Assembly: GCA_963921825.1 (NCBI GenBank)
Contig: OY997589.1
Span: forward strand, 75,872,523 to 75,936,522
Direction of reading: 5' to 3'
Source: Erodium maritimum
Taxonomy: Eukaryota > Streptophyta > Magnoliopsida > Geraniales > Geraniaceae
Length of the DNA: 64,000 nucleotides
Position numbers and translations under genes: made by a program. Positions 20,638-31,412 of this stretch are shown piece by piece (the stretch's first letter is position 1; the number at the start of each line of letters is the position of its first letter). A model generated the notes under the pieces. The model worked only from the letters and a program-made list of their open reading frames with translations, was not told where the DNA came from and made no database searches.

Positions 20638-23600
20638 GTCACGCCCCAATTTTAGTAAACCGAACTCGGGACGCGAACATTTAAAATAATAAAATATTTT
20701 GAAACCCTTTTCATAGATCACTTTAAAATCACCGTTTGCTCAACAAAATAATATTTACAACTCAAAATCAGTCCCAATAAGTGGACAAAAACATGGTATA
20801 CGTCGCTAGACTCAAAATAAACCCAGAATCCCGCTTCTAGCTCTTCAAGCTTCAGAAGCTCACCTAGTCCAGCCTGCGAACGGTACCTGTAGGAAAAGCA
20901 GCTAGGGGTGAGCGTTCGCTCACCACCACGGATAACAGACTGACTACGGCATAATTAGCAGACAATGCCGGTAACACCAACAACAACTCAACACCGGGGA
21001 ACACTATCCCCAACCCAAGTACTCCGACTGAACACACACCCACTGTTACCTTCCTTGACCAACTCAACACTCTGACACGTAAAGTAGACCCGGCACAACG
21101 ATCACGACCCCTTCCAAGGACTCAAAAGACCACCACGCAACACCCAAGATCACAAAGGATCGCACACCAAACAAGATCACAAAGGATCGCATACCAGCTG
21201 CCATCTGCTCAGTGCCAAAGAACGCTCGCAACCTCCCGAGACTCTAACTCGGTCAGGCCAGCCCAAGAACGCTCGCAACCTCCCGAGACTCTAACTCGGT
21301 CATGCCAGCCAAAGAACGCTCGCAACCTCCCGAGACTCTAACTCGGTCAGGCCAGCCAAAGAATGCTCACAACCCCAAACCACACACGCGCGACCAGGAC
21401 CCCTTTCTTGTCGGGCGGGCCCCCTACCCCGTCTGAACATGCAGACGCGTGTGCTCGTGGACCCCCGTTTCATGAAGCGGGCCCCCAACCTCAGGTAACC
21501 ACAATCACAATCACAAGCAAGTTCAACACTCACAGGCACACATGGCCACCCAAGACACCAACAGTATAACTCGGACTCAACAGCCCCACAGGCACTCACG
21601 GCCTCCCAAGATACACCAACAGTAACTCACGGGCTCAACAACCCCACGGGCACTCACGACCACTTAAACCACCAACAGTAACTCACGGGCTCAACAACCC
21701 TACATGCACTTGCGGCCTCTCAAAACCACCGACAGTCACTCACGGGCTCAACAACCCCATAGGCACTCACGACCTCCCAAGACACACCAACAGTAACTCA
21801 CGGGCTCAACAACCCTACAGGCACTCGCGGCCTCCCAAGACACACAAACTGTAACTCACGGGCTTAACAACCCTACAGGCACTCACGGCCTCCCAAGACA
21901 CACCAACAGTAACTCACGGGCTCGACAACCCTACAGGCACTCGCGGACTCCCAAAACACCAAAGGTAAAGACGCGGGTTCAACAACCCCACGGGCACTCA
22001 TGGCCACCAAAAACTCAACAATAATAGCACGGGCTATCAAGGCCACCCAATACTCAACAATAATAGCACGGGCTCTCAAGGCCACCCAAGACTCAACAAT
22101 AATACACGGGCTCTCAAGGTCACCCAAGACTCAACAATAATACACGGGCTCTCAAGGCCACCCAAGACTCAACAATAATACACGGGCTCTCAAGGCCACC
22201 AAGGACACCAACAATAAAACACGGGCTCTCAAGGCCACCCAAGACACCAACAATAATACACGGGCTCTCAAGGCCACCCAAGACACCAACAATAATACAC
22301 GGGCTCTCATGGCCACCCAAGACATAAATTAAACAGTCAACCTCCGGGCATGGTCATATGCCTCCAGTAATTCTAATATCGCTAGGTTCTCTGCTCCTAC
22401 GACACTGCTAAGTGTCACATGCTTTTCTAATATTCGCTACGTTCCCGTATCATGCTTTTCTAATATTTAAATAAACCTACTCAACCTACGACACCCCGGT
22501 GTCACATGCAATTCTACTGTTAACTTTCCCTAGTCAGGGCCGAGATCCGGCTACTTTTCCCTACCTCGTGCGTGTTCTCCAAAAGCCAACCAACAAGCTC
22601 CGGTGTGATCTCAGTCACTCACCCAACTTTCCCTTGCTTCGGTCCGTGGCACCATCTAAAAGAACACAATTTAAGGCACTTAACAACTCGCAGGAATAAA
22701 CTGAAAATCATTAAACTTGATGCCCAAACTTAACCCCGACAATGTCGATCACTCCCAAACTCCCCAAATACTCGACATTGTCGATAAGGGACCCGTAAAG
22801 GCCCGATTCGCCCGACATGGCGAATCTGCCCGGGTTTTGTAAATGCCCTTTCGGGGCTCCAAAAATTCCCGTTTTTGTTTCTACGGTGTTAGAATAATTC
22901 AAGGGTCCCAATGCACTTGACGGAATCGAATTCCAACTTCCGAGTCAATTAATTGACGTTTAAAGTTTCTAAACCCGATAATTACAACTTCTCCAATTTA
23001 ATTCCAAATTTCGATTCGGTTAAGGATAAAAGGTCCGGGGAACGTTTTAAACCACCCGAGCACTAAACCCGAGCACCCGAGCACGTGGGACCCACCCGAC
23101 CCACTTGGCCATGGGACCTAGTGTTCAAAGTGGGGCACGGCCACCATGGTGGTGGCTGGTCCCAGCTCCGGCCAACCACCACCCACGGTGGCCGGAGCTC
23201 CTCCCGAGCTTCCAGTCACCGGAAAACGTCATATTTCGACTCCAAACACCTCCAAAACGTCTCCAACAATTCCCCCAACCTCAACACACCCTAAACTAAT
23301 AGTTTTACATAAACCCTAACTTCCAAAAATTATCAAAACGAGAATCGGTTCGGTGTATACCGTAGAGGAGAACAAGGGGAGTGCACTTCCTCCTAGCCTT
23401 GAGACGATCCAATGGATGGAGATGACGTGAATAGTAGCCCCAACCCTAGCAACCTTCTTCTCTCTTCTTCTCCTTCTCCTTCTCTCTCTAACTCTTTCTC
23501 TCTCTTTTTCTCTTTTTTTTCTCTTTTTAATTGTGCTAGCCGATCCCCCCTTATGCCTCCATCTCTCATTTTCCCCCCAAAACCTAACACCACCACTTGG

Positions 23601-24005
23601 TTGACAAGTGGCAAGGTGGGTCCCACACCTTTTTGGAACAATATCTAGAAGATAGTTTCCAATCAGATTCGCGAAAATCGGATGTTTCGGGCCCCGAACG
23701 GCACTTTTCCCAAGAAATTACAAAACTTGGCGGGCTACAAGGAAACGGCTCAACTGAGACCGCTGCGACGACGGCTAAGCTTTTTGGATTCAAAACGGTC
23801 CTCGAATAGACCAAAACGTCGCTCGGTTGACTTTTCCAGCGAAAAGTCAACATTTCCCAAATTGATCAGAAAGTTGCTCTGAGTCCCCCGGAACTCATTT
23901 TGGTCGATAACGGGGTCAACTCAAGTCCGATATGACACTCGGGGTCATTTTAGGTTCAATTAAGTGTCGGTCTTAAAATTTTTAAATTTTTCTGTTTTTC
24001 GCAGG
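20638..24005 (-). mobile_element. Gypsy LTR (solo or truncated), Tekay/Del-like
   Basis: Starts AGTCACGCCCCAATTTT on the plus strand and shares the GGGGTGAGCG...CGCTCACC segment (about 20915) with the other two gypsy LTRs here. The upper boundary near 24005 is uncertain and no clean target duplication is visible. No interior domains are present. It sits in carA copy B and is associated with loss of part of that copy. Confidence 0.65.
21219..22325 (-). repeat. Three classes of tandem repeat in the gypsy LTR
   Basis: 21219-21365 holds about three ~54-bp units with CCGAG...CTCGG inverted arms. 21590-21960 holds ~59-bp units containing GGGCTCAACAACCC. 22010-22325 holds seven or more ~39-bp units containing GGGCTCTCAAGGCCACCC. 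All three unit types contain short GC-rich inverted arms. Confidence 0.8.
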
Positions 24006-24285
24006 TTTAACTGGTGTATCTTGGGAAAAAAAAAATCAAATTTCATGCTACTCCCTTAGGTTTGAGCCACTCCTATCCACTAGAATGCACCTATGATTTT
24101 GTTCTGGTTCTTTTAGGTTTATTGTTGGACTAATCAGGGGTTATGATGCTCTCTGCACTCGAGTCTATGCTAAGTATAGTAGTCATGTCACTCGTTATTC
24201 CTAACATACATTTCTACTTTTACACCTCTACATAATTTTTTTTGAAATAAATATAACAAAAATTTATAAGATAATCATTATTTTT
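24006..24285 (-). pseudogene. Upstream region of carA copy B
   Basis: Resumes the copy A type 5' UTR and upstream sequence (compare 18950-19180), including the stretch around TTTTAGGTTTATTG and the GCACTCGAGTCTATGC word. Confidence 0.7.
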
Positions 24286-24289
24286 TTTT

Positions 24290-24605
24290 TGAAGACGAGA
24301 GTGGTGCCTTCACCTTCGCCCCAAAGCTCGAAGGAGTTCTTAGAGCGACTAAATTCATGACCTTCGCTGCCATTTACTTTTCGTTGAGAAAGGAAAATTT
24401 CACGCTACTCTCTCAAGTCGGGACCACTCCTCTCCAGTACACTGCACTTACGATTTTGTTCTGGTTCTTTTAGGTTTATTGTCGGACTAATCAAAGGTTA
24501 TGATGCTCTGCACTCGAGTCTATGCTAAGTGTAGTAGTCATGTCACTTGTTATTCCTCACTTACATTTCCACTTTTACCCCTCTCACCTAACAGCGCCGC
24601 ACCGT
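24290..24605 (-). pseudogene. carA exon 1 copy C, partial, with upstream region
   Basis: Minus-strand partial exon 1 (transit peptide coding, about 24290-24375) followed upstream by the same non-carA promoter-like sequence seen in copies A and B. It is preceded by a T-run at 24283-24294 where homology starts. It lacks the donor site and all later exons. Confidence 0.8.
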
Positions 24606-24917
24606 ACATGTTCTAAGGAAATTTATGATAGAACTGGTTCTGGTAGAGGCTTGTTTTGCTCAAAAAAAAAAAACTAAAACCTACTATAACTTGAATAGAT
24701 TCAATGCATGTACCATAAACTTCATAGGGATAACAGATAATGGAAGGAGAACTCAGCCAATTCTTTCATTCCCCAAATCACTACTACTTGACCATCAGTA
24801 ACAAGTTGTGAAATGATAACTAGAAGTTGCAATTTCTCTGAACAGAACACAAAGCAACACGGCCTATTTTAAGAGGGGTATCAGCAGCTAGGATGCTCCT
24901 TGTTGAACTGGATTTAC

Positions 24918-27900
24918 TCAGGCATTTTGCTTCATCAGCTGAATAAAGTCTCCAAAAACTGTCACAGGAACATCACATTAATATGCAGAGAATGAACCTA
25001 AGTAACATCATACATGCATTTGACCAACCATATGGGAAAGTTATACTACACACCATTTGCCTAATATCCAATAGGACATAAACGACTACGAAACAAATCC
25101 ATACTGGCCGAATACAATTTCTTAGGCCCTTGGCGAGTAAGGTATATACCCTACATTAGTTCCATTCGGGGAATGCAAAAACTAATGTGCAGTATTTGTC
25201 ACCCTCTAAGAGGTTTTAAATCCCCCCAAAACAGCCATATACAACAGACTTTCAACCGAGAACAAATCTTATGTATATCACTATATACTATTGATTTTGC
25301 CCTATATGGTATGAATATATTAGTTAATGTGTAAGAGCAATTAACATTACCAGAATCCGAATCATGCGGTCCAGGAGAAGCTTCAGGGTGGTACTGAAGT
25401 GACATGATCTTTTCTGCAGGGAACGCAAGACCAGCACAGCTTCCATCATTCAGATTAATATGTGTTACTTCCACACCTTCAGGAAGTGATTCAGGATCAA
25501 CAGCATAGTTGTGATTCTGCACCATCAAAATTGTAAGTCTAATCCCAAGAAAAGAAAGGCTAAGAACAACAGAACTCAACAAAGATATAAGGGGAAATTG
25601 CAAAAAAAAAAGTGCCCGAGGTATTTAGCTTTTTGCAAATCTTAGCCCTCTTCTCTGATAATGGCAAAAAATGCTCTGAACTTGTCTTTTTGTTGCAATT
25701 TGTTTCAAAATGATGATTTTACCCTAGAAATTTTAAATTTTATAATGACAGTCCAAAAATTCCATCTTCCTTAGTTTTCTTCTTCTTTGTATTGTAGAAA
25801 GAGGAAGAAAAATTAAGAGAGATGAAAATTTTGTTTTTTACCTTGAAATACTAAGGGTTCAATCGTCACTTTGAAATAGATTGATACAAACTACAACAAA
25901 AAGGCAAGTTCAGGGCATTTTTTTGCTATCAACAAAGAAGAGGGCCAAGACTTGCGAAAAGTGAGTACCTCATAGTACTTTTTCGCAACTGTCCCAAGGT
26001 ATAAATACCAAATACAAGCACTCAGTATTTTAGTCATTTCTCAAGTTAACAAACCTGAGCACTAATCTCAACATGCCCATTACGGAGATTACGAACGGGA
26101 TGATTCCCTCCGTGGTGCCCAAACTTCATCTTAAAGGTTTTACCGCCCAAGGCCTGGCCCAGCAACTGATGGCCCATGCAAATTCCAAAAACCGGAACCT
26201 TCCCCACAATTTTCTGAACAGTCTCAACAGCATATGGTACAGCAGAAGGGTCGCCTGGGCCATTGCTGAAAAGAACACCATCTGGTTTCATTTTCAGAGT
26301 TTCTGATGCGGGCCATGTTGAAGGTACAACAGTAATTTTACAGCCGTATGATGACAATCGCCTCAGTATGTTATGCTTGATCCCAAAATCATAAGCAACA
26401 ACCTTCAATAATAGACAATTAGAATGACTTATGAGAACCAAAAGGGTATGATTTAGTTCTTCAACATAAATAAAGAGAGAACTAACATGGAAGGTATCTT
26501 GATCCCTCCCATTGGAGTTAAAATCCCAATCTCGCTTAGTTTTGTCAACCCATTCATACGGGGCCTTGCATGACACACCACTTATTAAGTCAACACCTGA
26601 AGTAATAAAACCAGAAAAATAAGTCAACCCTCAACTATCTTTTTAGGGAAAATCTCACTCAGCTACCCCTACGTATGCATAATTCTCTACTAACTACCCT
26701 TGAGTTTAAATTTTTTTTGACAACCCTCAGTTTTTTAATCTCATTTTACCCCAATCCCGTCAATTTGGAGTACGAAATGACAACAGTGCCCACATGAAAA
26801 ATAAAATAAGTAAAAATGAGGGTATTTTCGTCATTTCACGCCCAAAAGTTTGACGGAATTGGGGAAAGTTGAGGCTAAAACCCTTAGCGGTTGTCATAAT
26901 TTTTTAAACTGAAGGGTAGTTGATTGAAAATTGTGCATACTTACGGGTAGCTGAGTGAGATTATCCCATCTTTCTAACCCATCTTACTAATCGAATAGAT
27001 TTGTTACCAACAATGTCCCATGAACGGGACATTTTCAGAAGCTCTTCATCAGTCTTGGATTCTTCAGTGCTCAATACACCAATAAGACTTCCATCTTGCC
27101 TTAGCCTACGGGTAATTGCACGTGTGTCAACATCGTCTGTCACACCAACAACACAAAAACAAAACCTAAGTTAGAAACGATGAACGTAATTGTCCACTAG
27201 ACACCATAAAATATCGCTTACATATCCCCATGATGTTTCTTACAGCCAAGTAATCGCCAAGTGTTTCAGCGCATCTCCAATTAGAAGTACTGAAATCATG
27301 TAGATAAAGTTTAAATATATACCAGTGGGACTGATGAAGTAAATGGATGCATATGCGTCTGTTGAGTGAACAAGAGAAAGCAGGCTTACTCGATACTTAA
27401 ACTTCTAATGACCAACCCGGCAAGAAAGCACTGTCTTGACTCCTCATCATCTGAATTAAAGGGACAACTATCAGAGTTCAATAAGTTATTGAAGAACTTG
27501 AGTGTGTTTGAGAAATCGTGTTTTACATACCAAAATTTACACCGGTGTTGCCAATGTGTGGGTTTGTCATCAGAACAAACTGCCCAGCATAACTAGGGTC
27601 TGTAAGAATCTCTTGATAACTACATAATAAACGTCAGTTAATGACAAAGTAGAGTGGATTTGTGTTTTTTACTCTAGTTCAATGAAGCTCCCATATTCTT
27701 CTATTGAACATATGGAACAGTTGATTATATGAGTTCAAATCATCTCACCCTGTCAAAGATGTGTTGAAAACCACTTCACCAACTTGGGTTCCCGATGCAC
27801 CAAATGACTTGGCATTCCATACCAACCCGTCTTCAAGAACAAGCCTAGAATTTGATAACTTCCATGGTCTTTCAGCCAAACCTGTGACCCATGCAATAAC

Positions 27901-28607
27901 ATCAATCGATTCGATCCACATCAGATATATACATGTATGCGACCAAAACTATAAATCCTCGAAGATATGTAATGACAAGCATGAATTCACAGTTCAACCT
28001 TAGAACACCAAAGGGCTGAAGGATTGTGATGGCTTAGGTTTTCAAAAAATGCAAGACTAAGGAGATGCTTCTTATACTGGGACAATCAAACTTAAAGTTT
28101 CAAGGCAGCAACTAGACTCACTCTCCAATTAGACCTAAAATGACATCACCAAATGAGCACAAAAATGTACAGCCAACAGCTTCAAATACAAAGTGTGCCT
28201 CATCTGATAGATGCTTATAAGGTCACCATCAAATCACACCAAACTCATCAAACAAGTGAAGAAAGGCATGGTGCACGTAATGACAACACGCTTAAAATCC
28301 CATTTTCATCCTTAAAACTTCCAAACCAAGGTTCACAGTCAAAGAAATTTGCAATAGTAAGATATAAATTACATTCTAAATCAAAACACAGTTTATGGGC
28401 AATCATCGAAATGCTCAGAAAATGAGTACATGAATCGAAAGTTCCAATTCTAAGAAGTGGGTATGGATGGTTACCGAGGGATGAACTGCCTGAAGAGGAT
28501 ACAGAGACAGAGCATCTGACAGAGGAAACTCCCAGCTTTGAAGACGGGACTGGTGCCTTCACCTTCGCCCCAAAGCTCGAAAGAGTTCTTAGAGCTAATA
28601 AATCCAT
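24918..28607 (-). CDS. CARA: Carbamoyl-phosphate synthetase small (glutaminase) chain, plastid
   Basis: Supplies ammonia from glutamine to the large CarB subunit, giving carbamoyl phosphate for arginine and pyrimidine synthesis in plastids. I read ten exons with GT/AG borders: 28475-28607, 27749-27881, 27531-27619, 27390-27450, 27222-27289, 27008-27136, 26487-26596, 26055-26402, 25351-25516 and 24918-24958. They total 1278 nt, 425 residues plus stop. Residues 1-45 are Ser-rich and basic, as in a transit peptide. The N-terminal domain follows ([35 protein letters not shown]). The class I glutamine amidotransferase domain has Cys316 in [10 protein letters not shown] and His400/Glu402 in QYHPEAS. 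All catalytic residues are present and every junction keeps frame, so the gene looks functional. Two MITEs sit in its introns. Three broken exon 1 copies lie beyond its 3' end. Confidence 0.95.
25591..25995. mobile_element. Mutator-type MITE in carA intron 8
   Basis: 405 bp with imperfect terminal inverted repeats of about 130 bp (left end GGGGAAATTGCAAAAA, right end TTTTTCGCAACTGTCCC). Flanked by 9-bp duplications AAGATATAA (25582-25590) and AAGGTATAA (25996-26004), one mismatch. The 9-bp size indicates Mutator-like mobilisation. Confidence 0.8.
26646..26967. mobile_element. Mutator-type MITE in carA intron 6
   Basis: 322 bp. About 80-bp inverted ends start GGGAAAATCTCACTCAGC and, on the other strand, GGGATAATCTCACTCAGC. 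Flanked by ATCTTTTTA (26637-26645) and ATCTTTCTA (26968-26976), 9 bp with one mismatch. Confidence 0.85.
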
Positions 28608-29153
28608 GACCTTCAGAGCTATTTTCTTTTCTTTGAGAAAAAAAAGCTCTCTCTTCTCTACTACACTGTACCACGGCGGCTAGGGTTTTGCAGAGGCGGC
28701 GCCTGAGCTGCAACGTGGTAGTAGTAGTAGTGTGTCAAAAGCTTGAAGAAGACAGATTCGATTTCGATCGCTACACTGCAATTCCTTCAACATTATTTCT
28801 CGTAATACTGTTCCAATCAGATGGTGACACGTGTTTTCATGAAATGGACAGCGATATTGAGTCAGAGGAGTTTTTATCTGGTACTGTAAAGTGCGTGGTA
28901 AGTAACGCGGACGGCGTCGTATTGGCAATGGCGCTGAAACGAAAATGTTTTCGTACCTAAAAATAGAAGGGAAATAAAAAACGGAAACATTCTCGCGCCA
29001 ATATTTCCCTCTTCTCTTTTTAAATATATTTTTCTGCTTTTATTTATAACTCGAGAACATACTCAGAATTGGCTCTGCGTCTCTCAATTTTCAGATCGTT
29101 AGAAGCGTAGTAGCAGAAGAGCACAGAACCAGCAAGCGATTTGCAGAGAAGGG
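28608..29153. promoter_or_regulatory. Divergent intergenic promoter region, carA / HMGB7-like
   Basis: 546 bp separate the two start codons. The first ~65 bp upstream of carA match the exon 1 copies (5' UTR). Beyond about 28675 the match stops, so this gene has different upstream DNA from its copies. A TATTTATAAC stretch near 29039 could serve the plus-strand gene. Whether the two genes share control elements is inference. Confidence 0.5.
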
Positions 29154-31043
29154 ATGGGTGGATCGTCCAAGTCCATTGTTAAGGCGAGGAAGAGAGTTGA
29201 AGCGGAGAATGAGAGCAGCATCGCCGCCAGTTCTCTCGTTCGAGGCAAAGATGGAAGTGCTTTCGCCAAATGGTGCTTCTCTCTCTTTTGTTCTCGTTTT
29301 ATCGCCGATTCATATGTTCATTGGTCTCATTTTAGGGCTCGTATTTGATTTTCAGAAGTTTAGTGTTCTTTTGTTTGAGTAATTTTCTAGAATCTATATA
29401 GCTTCATGTTGTTGAATCCCAAATTGATGTTGATTGTTTTGTGGAAATACAGTGATGAGTGCAAGAAGGATGTGCCTGTGGCTCTGATTTTTATGCATAG
29501 TTGCAGCCTTGATGCCAAAATCAAGATGAATCTGGGTATGTTTTTCCCATTTTGGCTATGTTATTTGCATCTATTTTTGTAATTAGGATTTGACCATTTT
29601 TAATTGATTTGTACATCTTAATTTCATGGTTTTAGAAGCTCAGGTGGTTGAAGGTGCAACTGAAGTTAAGAAGAAGCAACCAGAAAGGTAATTTGCATTC
29701 AATTTATGTTGCTTTAACATGTATGTACTCTGATTTCCTTTCATTTTTGTTCTGTCATGTCTTTGTACTTGTTTGTTGCACTCTATTGAATTTGGTGGGG
29801 CGGGTTCTTTTGTGCTTAGTTATATTGAAACTTGATGAAGCTCTTTAAGTGAGAATTCTTGGCCAAGTGATGTTTGGTAGCCTTGTTTTCATTTATTTAT
29901 AGGTTATGGTTTGTTGTATGTTGGTATTGAGAAGTTGTGATGGGACCTGTTGTATCTTTCTGAGTATATAAGTTGAAGAGTTGGTGTATTAATTCTTTGT
30001 TTATGTACATCTTGGCTATCTGTTTATAATTTTGATTTATCTTTTGGTGTCTTGCTATGTTATGTGTTACAAGCTTGTGTAAATTTTGTTTGGTTTCTCA
30101 TATTTCCTTTTTTGTCTTGATCTAGATTTAGCCTCTGTCTGAAACTCTTTTTGTGCAAATTTATGTAGCAAGAAGAAAACCAATGCTCCTAAAGAACCAA
30201 AGGCAAAGAAATCAAAACTGGACAAGAAGGACAAAGATCCAAATATGCCAAAACGCCCTCCCACCTCCTTCTTTATCTTCTTGTATGATTTTCCCCCGAT
30301 TGGATGCTTCATAGTAATCATGCTTTGATAATATGCATGTGAACTGACTTTACTATATATTTTAGGGATGAATTTAGGAAGACATTCAAAGAAGCCAATC
30401 CAGATTCTAAGGGTGTTAAAGAGGTAAAAAGGCGGTGTTATGACATTGCTTCTTCTGATGATTGGGATGCTTATGTGTTATGATTCTTTTTACCAATTAA
30501 AATGTGTGGTCTTTTATGTTGTAATTATAGGTTGCAAAAGAGGGTGGTGACAAGTGGAAATCTATGACAGATGAAGTAAGCTTTAGTTTATGTTTCTTCC
30601 TTAATGAATACTGAATTATACAACTATGCTGACATTATGTAATATTCCATGATTTTTCTATGATTCTGCCCAGGAGAAGAAGCCTTATTTGGATAAAGCT
30701 ATTGAGCTCAAGGCAGAGTATGAAAAGGCCATTAAAAAATACAAGTCTGCAGATGCAAATGCAGATGTAAGTTCCATCTTCTATAGTATTACTTCTATCC
30801 ATATTTGGCTTGCTTTGTTTGTTTTGTTTATGGTTTCTTGAATTTATTTAATGTATCTTCTGGTAAGGTTTATACTTATATCTCCTTCAGGATGAGAGTG
30901 CAGAGCATGTTTCAGACAAGGAGGTTGAACAGAAATCTGATGAAGAGCATGTTTCAGACAAGGAGTTTGAACAGAAATCTGATGCAGAGCATGTTTCAGA
31001 CAAGGAGGTTGAACAGAAATCTGACAATGAACAAGAGGATTAG
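29154..31043 (+). CDS. HMGB7: HMG-box chromatin protein, HMGB7-like
   Basis: Architectural DNA-binding protein of the nucleus. Eight exons with GT/AG borders: 29154-29272, 29453-29535, 29636-29687, 30169-30282, 30366-30423, 30531-30575, 30674-30766 and 30891-31043. Sum 717 nt, 238 residues plus stop. Residues 33-70 carry the plant-specific N-terminal segment (KDGSAFAKC, then MHSCSLDAKIKMNLEAQ) shared with Arabidopsis HMGB7. A Lys-rich linker leads to one HMG box at about 111-183 (PKRPPTSFFIF, EFRKTFKE, GGDKWKSM, KKPYLDKA). The tail is acidic and holds three tandem 14-residue units EHVSDKEVEQKSD(E/A). The protein is shorter in its acidic tail than I recall for the Arabidopsis one. The symbol is by family resemblance. 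Confidence 0.9.
30904..31031 (+). repeat. In-frame 42-bp repeat in the HMGB7-like acidic tail
   Basis: Three near-identical 42-bp units (GAGCATGTTTCAGACAAGGA...) each encode 14 residues. One unit has Phe for Val. The low divergence suggests recent expansion. Confidence 0.85.
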
Positions 31044-31412
31044 GATTGCTTCCAAATGTTCTGTTCTCTGACTGATAGTTAGTTTACTATGTTGTCTAAT
31101 GTTTGAGTATTGTAAATTTTGAACCTAGGTTGTTCAATGCATTTGTGCTCTTTCTGTTGAAGCTAGATGTTCATTTATATCAATGAAAAGCTCTTTGTTC
31201 TGTAGAGTTATTGGCATGAGCTTTACTACATTGCATTTCAGCTTCATTCATGTGCATACTCATTGTCTTTACTTTAGCTAATATTTGAACTGTAGTGACA
31301 TAAGAGAAACAAATTGCAATTGGATAAAGGTTGAGCAACTGATAGATGTTGCTGAAAATGAACATTGCCTTATTAGCTTCTATCTTTAAGATCAGCTTCT
31401 TACTGACCCATC

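Noticed and set aside
21590-22330. CRISPR-like appearance of regular repeats
   Set aside because: Units are contiguous tandem repeats without unique spacers, inside a plant LTR. The same holds for 3836-4650, 11885-12135 and 39059-39315.
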